From: Halorubrum amylolyticum
GTDB taxonomy: Archaea > Halobacteriota > Halobacteria > Halobacteriales > Haloferacaceae
NCBI RefSeq assembly: GCF_004114995.1
Contig: NZ_SDJP01000007.1
Location: forward strand, 1 to 64,000
Length of the DNA: 64,000 bases
Direction: 5' to 3'
Shown here one piece after another: positions 35,288-44,338 of the stretch (its first letter is position 1; the number at the start of each line of letters is the position of its first letter). The notes under the pieces were generated by a model. The model ran no database searches, had not been told where the DNA came from, and saw nothing but the letters and a program-made list of their open reading frames with translations. The translations under genes were made by a program, and so were the position numbers.

Positions 35288-36039
35288 TGCTCCGTGCGAC
35301 CGGCGTCTCGCAGTCGTTCGGGGGCGAGCGGGTGTTCGACGACCTCTCCGTCGAGGTCGACGCCGGCGAGGTCCTCGGCGTCATCGGTCCCTCCGGCGTC
35401 GGCAAGACGACGCTGCTCCGGACCCTCGCGCTCTCGCTCGAACCGGACGCCGGGACCGTCGCGCTCGGCGGCGCAGACGCGTGGACCGCCGAGGAGGCCG
35501 AGCGGCTCGCCCTGCGGCGGCGGGTCGGGATGGTGTTCCAAGAGGCGAGCCTCTTCGACGCGTCCGTGGGCCGTAACGTCGAATACGGGCTCCGGGTTCG
35601 GAGCCCCTGGGCCGACCGGATCGCCGCCGCGCTGGGCCTCGCCGACACTCCCGACGCGGTTCGCGAGTCGCTCGACGTCGTCGGGCTGACGGAGAAGGCG
35701 AACCAGCACGCCGACTCGCTGTCGGGCGGAGAGGCGCAGCGCGTGTCGTTCGCCCGGGCGCTGGCGTACGACCCTGACGTGCTCCTGCTCGACGAGCCCA
35801 CCTCCGATCTCGATCCGCGGAACACCGCGGTCATCGAGGAGGCGATCGAGGAGGCCCGACGCCGCGGTATCGGCGTCGTCGTGGCGACTCACGACATGCA
35901 TCAGGCCGAGCGCGTCGCTGACCGCGTCGCGGTGCTGCTCGACGACGGGATCACGGAGGTCGGGCCGACGGAGCGGATATTCGAGAACCCGTCCGACGAG
36001 CGCACCCGGAAGTTCATCTCGGGCGAACTGGTGTACTGA
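35287..36039 (+). CDS. tupC: Tungstate/molybdate ABC transporter ATP-binding protein (TupC-like)
   Basis: The 250-aa ATPase shows Walker A GPSGVGKTT (about residue 35), the Q loop VFQEASLF, signature LSGGEAQRVSFARAL, Walker B VLLLDEPTSDLD and the switch His in ATHD. It shares one base with tupB (TGATG; a GTG at 35284 is an alternative start). It ends the tupABC operon. Confidence 0.9.
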   Translation: MLRATGVSQSFGGERVFDDLSVEVDAGEVLGVIGPSGVGKTTLLRTLALSLEPDAGTVALGGADAWTAEEAERLALRRRVGMVFQEASLFDASVGRNVEYGLRVRSPWADRIAAALGLADTPDAVRESLDVVGLTEKANQHADSLSGGEAQRVSFARALAYDPDVLLLDEPTSDLDPRNTAVIEEAIEEARRRGIGVVVATHDMHQAERVADRVAVLLDDGITEVGPTERIFENPSDERTRKFISGELVY

Positions 36040-36138
36040 CGCGTATCTAGAGTACGTGAATCAGGTCGTCTCGGTGATCGTTTAGAAGTGATCGAGTGGT
36101 GTTACTGGCGGCCGATTATGGGTGATCGACGACGCTGC

Positions 36139-36271
36139 GGTGAGCACCGCCAAAGCCCCAGCCGCGTCGGTGGTCCTCCGCGTTGCTCCGGACCACCGAC
36201 TCCCTCGCACGCGCTCCTCGCGGGCCAGTGGCCCGCTCGGAGGCACGCGCCACTCCGCCGTGTGGTTATAA
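36139..36271 (-). ncRNA. Structured RNA candidate, copy B
   Basis: Minus strand: a TTATAA box (36271-36266), then a 7-bp hairpin (36236-36230 with 36226-36220), a perfect 11-bp hairpin with 13-nt loop (36200-36190 with 36176-36166) and the tail GGCTGGGGCTTTGGCGGTG (36163 down to 36145) ending CTCACC at 36139. It matches copy A at 18329-18604 in order, spacing, loop and tail, but both stems carry paired changes (C-G swapped to G-C), which supports RNA folding. It lacks the insertion of copy A. It lies between tupC and the HIT gene. Confidence 0.65.
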
Positions 36272-36289
36272 GCGATCGACACCGCGGCT

Positions 36290-36841
36290 TCAGATGTCGA
36301 AGTCGATCTCAACCGCATCGCCGGCCTCTGCGTCGCCGGAGTCGACCACGTCGTCGCCGGCGGCGAACCCGGCGTGGAGGTGTTCGTACGTGCGGTCAAT
36401 CGCCTCCACGATCACCTTCGTGTCGCCCGTGACCGGCATGAAGTTCGTGTCGCCGTTCCACCGCGGGACGACGTGGGTGTGGAGGTGGTCGATCGAGCCG
36501 CCGGCCGCCGGGGCGCCGAGGTTCTGCCCGGTGTTCACCCCGTCGGGGTCAACGTCGCGGCGCAGCGCCGCGAGCGTCGCCGCTTTCAGCTTCGCGTGAT
36601 CGAGGAGGGTCACGTCGTCGAGGTCGGTGGGGTCCTCGCAGTGCTCGTCGGGGATCACCATCGCGTGCCCCGGGTTGTACGGCGCGTTGTTCAACAGGAC
36701 GTAGTTGCGCTGGCTGCGCGCGACCACCCGCGCGTCGCGGGCGTCCTCGCGCTCGGGCAGGACGCAGAACGGACAGCCGTCGATCGGGTCGGAATCGCGT
36801 TCGACCCACTCGATCCGCCACGGCGCGTAGATCCGGTCCAT
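36290..36841 (-). CDS. HIT family hydrolase
   Basis: The 183-aa protein carries the HIT triad His119-x-His121-x-His123 (DHLHTHVVP) that hydrolyses nucleotide phosphoramide or dinucleoside polyphosphate bonds, and a zinc-site-like Cys23-x2-Cys26. It resembles Ap4A phosphorylase/GalT-like HIT proteins. Its start shares one nucleotide with the map stop (TGATG), so it is coupled with methionine aminopeptidase. The C-terminus is acidic. Confidence 0.88.
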   Translation of the reverse strand: MDRIYAPWRIEWVERDSDPIDGCPFCVLPEREDARDARVVARSQRNYVLLNNAPYNPGHAMVIPDEHCEDPTDLDDVTLLDHAKLKAATLAALRRDVDPDGVNTGQNLGAPAAGGSIDHLHTHVVPRWNGDTNFMPVTGDTKVIVEAIDRTYEHLHAGFAAGDDVVDSGDAEAGDAVEIDFDI

Positions 36842-37749
36842 CAGTCGTCGAAGTCGTGGATGCCCGCGGTCGTGATCTCGACGCCGTCGTCGGTGACGAT
36901 CAGGGTGTGTTCCGCCTGACTCACGAGGGCGTCGTCGGCCTCCTTCAGGACGGGGTACCCCTTCACCGCGTTCGCCTGCTTCAGCCGACGCAGGGCCATC
37001 TCCACGCGGTCGCCCTCCAGCCACCGCGCCGCGAAGGGGAGGTCGTCGAACGCCTCGATCTCTTCTAAGGCCTGTCGCGCGCGGCGGTCGCGGACGCTCG
37101 CGGAGCCCTCACGCTCGAAGATCTCCTCGTCGGTTCCCTCGCCGACCTTGCCGCGACCGTCGGTCGCGAACGGCTCGATCGCGACCGCCTGTCCGGGCTC
37201 CAGTTCGACCGAGCGGTCGACGCCGCGGTTCGGGACCGTCGGCCCCGTGTGCGCGTCGTAGCGCTCGACGCCGTGCCCGGAGAGGTTCAGGACGGGCGTG
37301 TAGCCGTACCCGCGGATCACGTCCTCGATCGCCTGTCCGACGACGCCGACCTCGACGCCCGGCCCGGCCTCGTCGACCGCGGCCTCCAGCGCCATCTCCG
37401 CGGCCTCGACCAGCTCCGGGGTCCCCGTGTGGTCGACCGTGACCGCGGCGTCGGCGATGTAGCCGTCGACGTGGACCCCGACGTCGAGACACACCATCTC
37501 CTCGCCGAACTCGGCCTCGTCGTCGCGGCCCGGGGTGGCGTGGGAGGCCTCGGGGTCGACGCTGATGTTGACGGGGAACGCGAGCCCCGCGCCCTGCTCC
37601 CGGATGAAGTCTTCCGTCCACTCGGCGACCTCGAGGTGGGTCCGCCCCGGCTCCACCATCTCGCGGGCCTCGTTCATCGCCTCCACCAACACCGCGCCGG
37701 CCGCCCGGTAGCTCTCGACCGCGTCGTCGTCCAGGGGTCCGTGGCTCAT
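36841..37749 (-). CDS. map: Methionine aminopeptidase (type II)
   Basis: The 302-aa enzyme removes the N-terminal Met from new proteins. It shows the M24 metal ligands: CLDVGVHVDGYIADAAVT (two Asp), SGHGVERYDAH (His), and Glu in AIEPFATDGRG and SQAEHTLIV. The helical insertion (about residues 190-265) marks type II. The start at 37749 (MSHGPLDD) is chosen over one nine codons earlier because it begins the conserved region. Confidence 0.93.
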   Translation of the reverse strand: MSHGPLDDDAVESYRAAGAVLVEAMNEAREMVEPGRTHLEVAEWTEDFIREQGAGLAFPVNISVDPEASHATPGRDDEAEFGEEMVCLDVGVHVDGYIADAAVTVDHTGTPELVEAAEMALEAAVDEAGPGVEVGVVGQAIEDVIRGYGYTPVLNLSGHGVERYDAHTGPTVPNRGVDRSVELEPGQAVAIEPFATDGRGKVGEGTDEEIFEREGSASVRDRRARQALEEIEAFDDLPFAARWLEGDRVEMALRRLKQANAVKGYPVLKEADDALVSQAEHTLIVTDDGVEITTAGIHDFDD

Positions 37750-37809
37750 GTCTCCGGGTTCGGCGACCGACCGCAAAGAGGTTGCGGAGGGAGTTCGCGG
37801 GCCTCCACG

Positions 37810-40188
37810 TCAGGGCGCGGGGTCGCGATCCGCGGTCGGATCGACGTCGTCTCTTCGATTCGTGTCCGCCCTCGGGCGACGCCCCGCGGCCGGGTGGCCG
37901 TCGGCTCTCCGGTCGCGGACAGCGGTCGAATCGCTGTCCCCCTCTTGGCCGTGGTCCGCGGTCGAATCCTCGGCTCCCTCTCGTCCGCCGTCCCCCCTCG
38001 ACCCGCGGTCCGTCGTCGGCTCCTCCGGTTCCGCGGCGTCGCCGTCGGGCGTCGGAAGCCACATCGTGATCAGCGTGCCCGTCGGCTCGCGCGTGTGGAT
38101 CTCCAGTTCCCCGCCGGACTCGGTGACGATCCAGTGGACGAGCCAGAGGCCGAGTCCGCTGGCGTGTTCGAGCGCGGTCTCGCGGGCCTCCGAGAACACG
38201 CTCCGCTCGACCGGCGGAATCCCGGGGCCGTTGTCCGCGACGGCGATCCGATACCCGCCGTCGTCCGGGTCGACGGCCGCCTCGACGATCGGCTGGTCCC
38301 CGTCGTTGTGGACGACCGCGTTCTCCAACACGTTTCGGATCGCGGACTCCAACAGCTCGTCCGCGCACACCACCGCCTCGTCCGGCGTCGACACCGTCAC
38401 CGTCGCCTCCGGGAACGACGATTCGAGCGACTCACAGAGCCGCGCGATCAGCCTCGAGAGGTCGATCTCCGCGCGCGCCCCGTCGCTGTGGAGCGCCACG
38501 TCGATCTCGCGGGCCTGATCGCTGAGGTGGGTCAGCGTCTCCACCTTTCGGTCGATGACGTCGAGGTACTCGTCGCCCTCGTCGTCGACGTGGTCGCGCA
38601 GGAGGTCCGCGTACCCGCCGATGACGTTCGTGTCGTTCTTCAGGTCGTGTCGGAGGACCCGGTTGAGGACCTGGAGCCGCTGCTCGTACCGCCGGCTCTC
38701 GGTCACGTCGGTGGCGGTTATCACCACCTCCTCGGTGTCCTCGAACAGGCGCTCGACGGTCGTCTCGAACCGGCGCCAGTTCCCGTCGGCGTGCGCGATC
38801 CGGTGGTCCAGCGCCTGCGGCTCGTTGGTCTCGAAGGCCCGCTCGAACGCGCGCTGCGCCTCCCGTTGGTCGTCGGGGTGGACCAGATCGATCACCGGCC
38901 GCCCCTCGATCGCCGCGGGCGAGTGGCCGAGGAGCCGCTCTATCGACGGACTCACGTACCGGAGCAGGCCGTCGGCCCCGCAGACGGCGATGACGTTCGG
39001 CGACTTCTCGATGAGCGCCCGGTAGCGGCGCTGGAGCGTCTCGCGCTCGGTGACGTCGCGGAACAGGAGGACGGTCCCGCCCGCCCCGGAGCCGGGTCCG
39101 CGCCCCGAACCGGGGTCGGTTTCGGCTCCGGCCCCCGATCCGAGCCCGGAACCGCCCGCGGCGATCGGGTGGGCCGCGACGGTCAGAAACCTGGGATCGG
39201 ACCCGCCGTCGACGGTGACCCTGAGGTCGCCGTCCGGCTCCGGCCCGGAGGCGCGGTCGGATCGGTCTCCCCCGCCGGCTCCGGCCGACGCGAGACCGGC
39301 CACGGCCGGCGCGCGCTCGAACGCCTCCTCGACGTCGCAGCCGATCGCCGCGGACGGGAACAGCCGGCGGGTCGGTCGGTTCAGGTCGACGACGCGCCCG
39401 TCGGTGTCGACGACCACGACGCCGTCGGAGAGGTTCGAGAACACCGCGTCGCGGGCGATGGGCGTGAGATCGAGGAGCCGGTAGCGGAACACGACCCACC
39501 CGAGCAGGCCGGAGGTGGCGGTGAACGTGGCGGGGGTGAGATCGACGAATCGCGGACCGAGCACCCCCCAGACCCCGAGGACACCGACGGCCATCGGTGC
39601 GACGCCGGCCGCGAGCAGCAGCGCGGCCTGCTGACGGAACACGCCGTCGCGGGCGACCGCGGCGTAGCCGAGCATGGCGAAGGAGAACAGATTCACGGCG
39701 TAGGAGTACGTCATGAACGCCAGAAGCGCCGGCGTCGGCAGGTACTCCACGACGAGGTAGCCGTTCGAGCCGGACAGCGACGGGGACGCGTAGAAGAGCG
39801 GATCGGCGCCGACGAGGAGGACGCCGGCGAGCGCGGCCGCGGGGACGAGACACAGGAGGACGAGCCGGCGCGGCCGGAGCCAACGCGTCCAGCCGACGTA
39901 CGCGAGTACGAACGCGGGCCAGGCGACGGCGAGCGCCGCGACGCCGACCCAGACGGCCCGGTTCCACAGCAGGGTCGCGTCGAGCGTCGTCGCCGACAGC
40001 TGCCCCGCGTACGCCAGCGACCAGACCCCGCTGGCGACCGTGACGGCGACGAAGCTGCGCACGAGCGGGGTCTCCCCCCGCGACCGATTCCGGACGGCGT
40101 ACGCGGCGAAGGAGAACGACGCGAGCGCCGCCACGAGCAACGGGGCCGTGTACGGCGTCGGTTGCCACTCCATCGATACCGGGTGCAT
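37810..40188 (-). CDS. Membrane sensor histidine kinase with PAS domains
   Basis: The 792-aa protein has an N-terminal seven-helix sensor (about residues 10-235, histidine-kinase 7TM type), a first PAS domain (about 250-300), a second PAS domain (about 370-490), then HisKA with the phosphorylated His in LRHDLKND (about 512), and HATPase with N box (about 624) and G box GLGLWLVHW (about 683). A disordered acidic/Arg tail (about 713-792) is lineage-specific. No response regulator is adjacent. Start may be the internal Met at 40173. It senses an unknown membrane signal. Confidence 0.87.
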   Translation of the reverse strand: MHPVSMEWQPTPYTAPLLVAALASFSFAAYAVRNRSRGETPLVRSFVAVTVASGVWSLAYAGQLSATTLDATLLWNRAVWVGVAALAVAWPAFVLAYVGWTRWLRPRRLVLLCLVPAAALAGVLLVGADPLFYASPSLSGSNGYLVVEYLPTPALLAFMTYSYAVNLFSFAMLGYAAVARDGVFRQQAALLLAAGVAPMAVGVLGVWGVLGPRFVDLTPATFTATSGLLGWVVFRYRLLDLTPIARDAVFSNLSDGVVVVDTDGRVVDLNRPTRRLFPSAAIGCDVEEAFERAPAVAGLASAGAGGGDRSDRASGPEPDGDLRVTVDGGSDPRFLTVAAHPIAAGGSGLGSGAGAETDPGSGRGPGSGAGGTVLLFRDVTERETLQRRYRALIEKSPNVIAVCGADGLLRYVSPSIERLLGHSPAAIEGRPVIDLVHPDDQREAQRAFERAFETNEPQALDHRIAHADGNWRRFETTVERLFEDTEEVVITATDVTESRRYEQRLQVLNRVLRHDLKNDTNVIGGYADLLRDHVDDEGDEYLDVIDRKVETLTHLSDQAREIDVALHSDGARAEIDLSRLIARLCESLESSFPEATVTVSTPDEAVVCADELLESAIRNVLENAVVHNDGDQPIVEAAVDPDDGGYRIAVADNGPGIPPVERSVFSEARETALEHASGLGLWLVHWIVTESGGELEIHTREPTGTLITMWLPTPDGDAAEPEEPTTDRGSRGDGGREGAEDSTADHGQEGDSDSTAVRDRRADGHPAAGRRPRADTNRRDDVDPTADRDPAP

Positions 40189-40252
40189 GGCTGTTGCGGG
40201 TAAAAAGGAACCGGACCGAACGTCCTAATACCGGGGCGAAACCACGGATCGT

Positions 40253-40720
40253 ATGCTCGAACCGGGCGATCCCGCACCCGAGGTCACGCTGTCCGATCAG
40301 CACGGCGACGCCGTCACCGTCGACCCGTCCGCGGCGCGCTACACGGTCGTCTACTTCTACCCGCGGGCCGACACGCCGGGGTGTACCGCCGAGGCGTGCG
40401 GCTTCCGCGACGAGTGGGACGCCTTCGCGGGCGCCGACGTCGCGGTCGTCGGGATCAGCGACGACCCCGTCGAGGACCTCGAACCGTTCGCCGAGGAGTA
40501 CGACCTCCCGTTCACGCTGCTCTCGGACCCCGACGGCGAGGTCGCGAGCGCGTACGACTCCTACGGCGAGAAGCAGATGTTCGGCAACACCTTCGACGGC
40601 GTGTTCCGGAACACGTACGTGATCGACTCTGACGGGACGATCGCGCTCGCGTACGAGGGTGTCTCCCCCGAGGACCACGCGGCCGAGATCCTCGACGACA
40701 TCGAGGCGCTGGACTGCTGA
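40253..40720 (+). CDS. bcp: Peroxiredoxin, Bcp type
   Basis: The 155-aa thiol peroxidase reduces hydroperoxides using thioredoxin-type donors. Peroxidatic Cys44 lies in TPGCTAEAC with the resolving Cys49 five residues later, the atypical 2-Cys Bcp/PrxQ arrangement. FYPRADTPG and FRNTYVID are other family motifs. The last residue is Cys155, an additional oddity. It is divergent from the histidine kinase. Confidence 0.92.
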   Translation: MLEPGDPAPEVTLSDQHGDAVTVDPSAARYTVVYFYPRADTPGCTAEACGFRDEWDAFAGADVAVVGISDDPVEDLEPFAEEYDLPFTLLSDPDGEVASAYDSYGEKQMFGNTFDGVFRNTYVIDSDGTIALAYEGVSPEDHAAEILDDIEALDC

Positions 40721-40788
40721 TCGAGGGCGGAACGTCGTTCGCCGGCGTACCCCGTGGTATTATTACCCGAGGGGAGACTCGTGAAACG

Positions 40789-41973
40789 ATGCCCTCCAAA
40801 CGCGCGTTCGCGAAGCGCCTAGCGGCGCTCGCAGCGACCGGGCTGGGAATCGGCGGACCGATCGGTGCCCTGACCACGGAACCGCCGCCCGGCGCGACGC
40901 GCTCAGCCGAAGCGGTCGGACCGAGCGGGACCGACCGCGGGGGATCGGGAGACGCGGAGTCCACGAGCGGCGGCGCCGACCCGGCGTCCGACGGTCCCCG
41001 CTCCGCGGTCGCGGACGGCACCTACGACCCGACCGCGGCGGCGTCGTCCCCCGTGGACACCGTGGTGACCGGCCGGATCGACCCGGCGGTCCTGGCGGCG
41101 ACGGGTCTCCCGGGCGGGGCCGGGGGTCGGCTTCGCCGGCTCCTCGATCGGTACGAGAGCGCGTCCCTCGGCGCCGTCCGGCGGGCGACCGGAGGCGCCG
41201 CGCTCACCGCCGACGGTCCGGAGGGGTGCGCGGCCGCGGTCGGCGACATCGACGCGGCCGCGCTCGTCGCCGAGCTCGACGCGGACCCCGAGGTGGCCCG
41301 CGAGTCGGACGACGCGTCGGAGTTCGCCCTGTTCCGGGGCAGGTCGCTCGGATCGGCGGTCGCCGTGGCGCCCGACGAACTCGTGGTCGCGTACGGCCCC
41401 ACCGCCTCCGCCGCCGCGGCGCACCGAGACGCCGGGGTCGACGGCGAGCGACGGCGAGCGGGGTCGGCGGCGAACTACGGACCGCTCCCCTCGCTGCTCG
41501 GGGGCGACGCGACGGTGTGTGTTGACCTGGGACCGGACGCGCGCGGTCACCTCCGGCGCGCGCTCGGGGACGCCCCCGAGGCACTCCGTACCGCCGTCGA
41601 CGCGTCGGGCGCGGTCGGCGCGTCGCTCCGCGCGACCGACGGCGGGTCGGCGGCCGCGGACGGCGACGGGGACGCGGACGGAGACGGACACGAGGGCGAC
41701 GACCGCGACGGAGACGGGAAGGGAGGGACCGACCAGCCGAGCGTCGCGCTGCGGTACGGCGCGGTCGCGGACCCGCGACGGCTCGACAGGGAGACCGCCG
41801 AGGCGATCGCCCGGGCGGCCCGCGAGGGAGAGACCTCGCTTTCGGAAGCGACCGTCGTCAGACACGGGCGGACCGTGATCGTCGACGCCGCCGCGGACGG
41901 CGACCTCTTCGCGTCCCACGCCTCCCTGCTCGGAACAGCCGTCGGCGACCCGATCGAGGTGACCGACGCGTGA
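40789..41973 (+). CDS. Haloarchaeal exported protein of unknown function
   Basis: The 394-aa protein begins with a basic stretch and an Ala/Leu-rich hydrophobic segment (about residues 10-28), likely a signal or membrane anchor. The remainder is rich in Ala, Asp and Gly, with two similar parts resembling a duplicated substrate-like domain (VVTGRIDPAVLAATG and VCVDLGPDARGHLRRA). An acidic Gly/Asp run lies near residue 300. I recognise no catalytic motif. A TATA-like GGTATTATTACC (40754-40765) lies 25 nt before the ATG, suggesting a leaderless transcript. Confidence 0.6.
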   Translation: MPSKRAFAKRLAALAATGLGIGGPIGALTTEPPPGATRSAEAVGPSGTDRGGSGDAESTSGGADPASDGPRSAVADGTYDPTAAASSPVDTVVTGRIDPAVLAATGLPGGAGGRLRRLLDRYESASLGAVRRATGGAALTADGPEGCAAAVGDIDAAALVAELDADPEVARESDDASEFALFRGRSLGSAVAVAPDELVVAYGPTASAAAAHRDAGVDGERRRAGSAANYGPLPSLLGGDATVCVDLGPDARGHLRRALGDAPEALRTAVDASGAVGASLRATDGGSAAADGDGDADGDGHEGDDRDGDGKGGTDQPSVALRYGAVADPRRLDRETAEAIARAAREGETSLSEATVVRHGRTVIVDAAADGDLFASHASLLGTAVGDPIEVTDA

Positions 41974-42093
41974 GCGACGGCGCCGACCCGACGGAGACGG
42001 ACCGGTATCGACGACCGAACGCACGAACGGAATCACGATGACGACGCCACACGACGCCACGACACGACGGCGGCACCGAGCGGGGACGGTCCG

Positions 42094-43239
42094 ATGAGTT
42101 CCGAGGACCGCCCCTGGAAGACACCGGACGACGCAGGCGACGACGCGTCGGACGATGCGCCCGGCGACGCGACGACTCCGGACGCCCCGGGGGGAGAGTC
42201 GACCGCGACCGGCTGGAGTTCGCCCCCGAGAGACACGCTCTCGGCGCTGGCCGGCCGCGTCGAGACCCGGCACGCGCTCGCGGCCGCGGCGGTCCTCGCG
42301 CTGGCCGCGGGGCTGCTCGTCGCCCCCGGCGTGTACGGCGCGGCGAGCGGGCCGGACGGGACCGTCGCCGTGGTCGAGATCGACGGCAGCATCGACTCGG
42401 GGACGGCGCAGCACGTCGAGGACAGCCTGCGCGACGCCCGCACGAACGACTCGATCGAGGCGGTCGTCCTCGAGGTCGACAGCGGGGGCGGCCTGCCCGC
42501 ACAGAGCGAGCGGATGTACGCCGCGGTCGACCGGACCGCGTCCGTGATGCCCGTGTTCGCCGCCGTCGACACGCTCGGCGCGTCCGGCGCCTACCTCGCG
42601 ATCGCGCCGGCCGACGAGATCTACGTCGCGCCCTCCGCACAGGCGGTCGGCAGCGTCGGCGTCGCCGGCACCGCACCGGCTCCGAGCGGACCGAACGCGG
42701 GCACGACCGGTCCGGACAAGTCCGGCGGCGATCCGGACACGCAGCGCGAGCGGCGACAGACGCTCGCGAACCTCTTCCTGGAGAACGTGATCGAACAGCG
42801 GGGCGACGAGATCGACCTCGACCGCGAGGCGATCGCCCACGCCGACGCCTATCTCGGCACCGAGGCGGTGGAGAACGGATTCGCCGACGAGCTCGGCTTC
42901 GTCGACGGCGCGGTCGCCGCCGCCGCCGCCGAGGCGGGGCTCGACGACTACGCGGTCGACACGCGCCGCACCGAAGACGCCGTCCCCGGCGGCATTTCGC
43001 TGCTGGAGCGCGACGACGGAACGGTCGTCGCCGGCGCTTCCGACGACGAGCTCGGCGACGGGCTGATCCTCGCGGTCGCACCGGAGGCGTGGGACGAGAC
43101 CGTCGGCGACGACGTCGTCATGACGAGCTACACCGGCCGTCTGCCCGCCCGCGGGTCCGACGCGGGGACGACGAGCGCCGGTGGGACGGACGCGACGCGC
43201 GACGACGCGACCGCGACGAGCGGGGGTGACGACCGATGA
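42094..43239 (+). CDS. SppA-like S49 serine protease, membrane-anchored
   Basis: The 381-aa protein has an acidic N-terminal cytoplasmic stretch (about 1-55), one transmembrane helix (about 65-87), and a ClpP/SppA-like protease fold: VVEIDGSIDSG, VLEVDSGGGL, and the nucleophile Ser in TLGASGAYLA (about residue 165), with AVGSVGV following. It may cleave signal peptides or membrane proteins. The C-terminal about 100 residues are Thr/Asp-rich. Its stop overlaps the next gene as ATGA. Confidence 0.78.
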   Translation: MSSEDRPWKTPDDAGDDASDDAPGDATTPDAPGGESTATGWSSPPRDTLSALAGRVETRHALAAAAVLALAAGLLVAPGVYGAASGPDGTVAVVEIDGSIDSGTAQHVEDSLRDARTNDSIEAVVLEVDSGGGLPAQSERMYAAVDRTASVMPVFAAVDTLGASGAYLAIAPADEIYVAPSAQAVGSVGVAGTAPAPSGPNAGTTGPDKSGGDPDTQRERRQTLANLFLENVIEQRGDEIDLDREAIAHADAYLGTEAVENGFADELGFVDGAVAAAAAEAGLDDYAVDTRRTEDAVPGGISLLERDDGTVVAGASDDELGDGLILAVAPEAWDETVGDDVVMTSYTGRLPARGSDAGTTSAGGTDATRDDATATSGGDDR

Positions 43240-44297
43240 ACGTCGACCTGCGAACGACGGTCGGCGTGTTCGCGCTGGTCTTCTTGTCGGTGGTCGGCGT
43301 CGCCGCCGTCGGCGGCGTCCTCGACGGCGGTCCGCCGGAGACGGAGCCGGTCGCCGACGACCACTGGCGGCTGGAGTCGGTCGAACCGGAGACCGCCAGC
43401 GAGGGCGGCGAGATCGAGATGGAGAGCGACGAGTCTCCGAACACGGTCGTCGTCCACCTCGGCGGCGCGGCCGGCGGGCTCGGCGGCGGCACGTCGACCC
43501 TGCCGATCGAGGACGGCGACGAGCCCGCGGAGGCGGACGTCGGGACGCTCGGCGGCGTCGAGCGCGGCGTCGCGCCGCTCTCGTCGGCGCTCGTCGAGAA
43601 CGGCCACGAGGTCCGATTCTACGGGGGGGCCGCCACGGCGGAGCCGCTGCCGTCGCTGCTCTCGGAGGCGGACGCGTTCGTCACCACCGCCCCCGGCGCG
43701 CTGTCGGCGACCGACGCCGACGCGGTCCGGTCGTTCGCCGACGCGGGCGGCCGGACGCTCGTGGCGAGCGATCCGGGGAGCGCCGGCGCGCTCACCGAAC
43801 TCGGATCGCCGCTCGGTGCCTACGGCGAGGCGGGCTACGTGTACGACATGGAGCGCAACGACGCGAGTTACCTCAGCGTGTTCGTCGAGCCGACCGGCTC
43901 CGCGGCGCTGACGGAGGGCGTCGAGGAAGCCGTCTTCCGGGGCGCCGCGCCCGTCGGTGCCGCGGACGAGCCGGCGGTGCTCGCCAGCGCGGGGACCGCC
44001 CGCCTGTCAACGACCCGGGAGACCGGGTCCTACGGCGTCGCCGTCCGAAGCGGTTCGCTCGCGGTCCTCGGAGATTCGAGCTTCCTCGAACCGGAAAACG
44101 CCGACCGCGCCGACAACGACGTCCTGATCGGCAACCTCGCCGACTTCCTCGTGACGGGCGAGGACCCCGACGCGTCGTTCGGCTCCCCGGTCGGCCCCGG
44201 CGGAACGGTTCCGCCGGGCGCCGCGCCGACGCCGCCTCCGGAACCGACTGAACCGTCGGGTAACGAGACCGATACGCCGGAGAACGCGACCGCGTAG
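43236..44297 (+). CDS. DUF4350-type membrane protein
   Basis: The 353-aa protein has one N-terminal transmembrane helix (about 6-27) and an extracytoplasmic domain that resembles DUF4350, related to glutamine-amidotransferase-like folds, with GVERGVAPLSSALVENGHEVRFY and DAFVTTAPGALS. No active Cys is evident. The C-terminus is a Pro/Thr/Glu-rich tail (about 315-353). It overlaps the SppA-like gene by four nucleotides, so both are probably made together. Confidence 0.65.
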   Translation: MNVDLRTTVGVFALVFLSVVGVAAVGGVLDGGPPETEPVADDHWRLESVEPETASEGGEIEMESDESPNTVVVHLGGAAGGLGGGTSTLPIEDGDEPAEADVGTLGGVERGVAPLSSALVENGHEVRFYGGAATAEPLPSLLSEADAFVTTAPGALSATDADAVRSFADAGGRTLVASDPGSAGALTELGSPLGAYGEAGYVYDMERNDASYLSVFVEPTGSAALTEGVEEAVFRGAAPVGAADEPAVLASAGTARLSTTRETGSYGVAVRSGSLAVLGDSSFLEPENADRADNDVLIGNLADFLVTGEDPDASFGSPVGPGGTVPPGAAPTPPPEPTEPSGNETDTPENATA

Positions 44298-44338
44298 CCG
44301 GAGAGAAAACGTGGTCCGTCGCGGACGCGTCCGCCCGC

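Noticed and set aside
37249..40203. 984-codon antisense frame opposite map and the histidine kinase
   Set aside because: Arises from codon bias on the other strand; composition is Arg/Asp/Val repetitive and no family motif appears.
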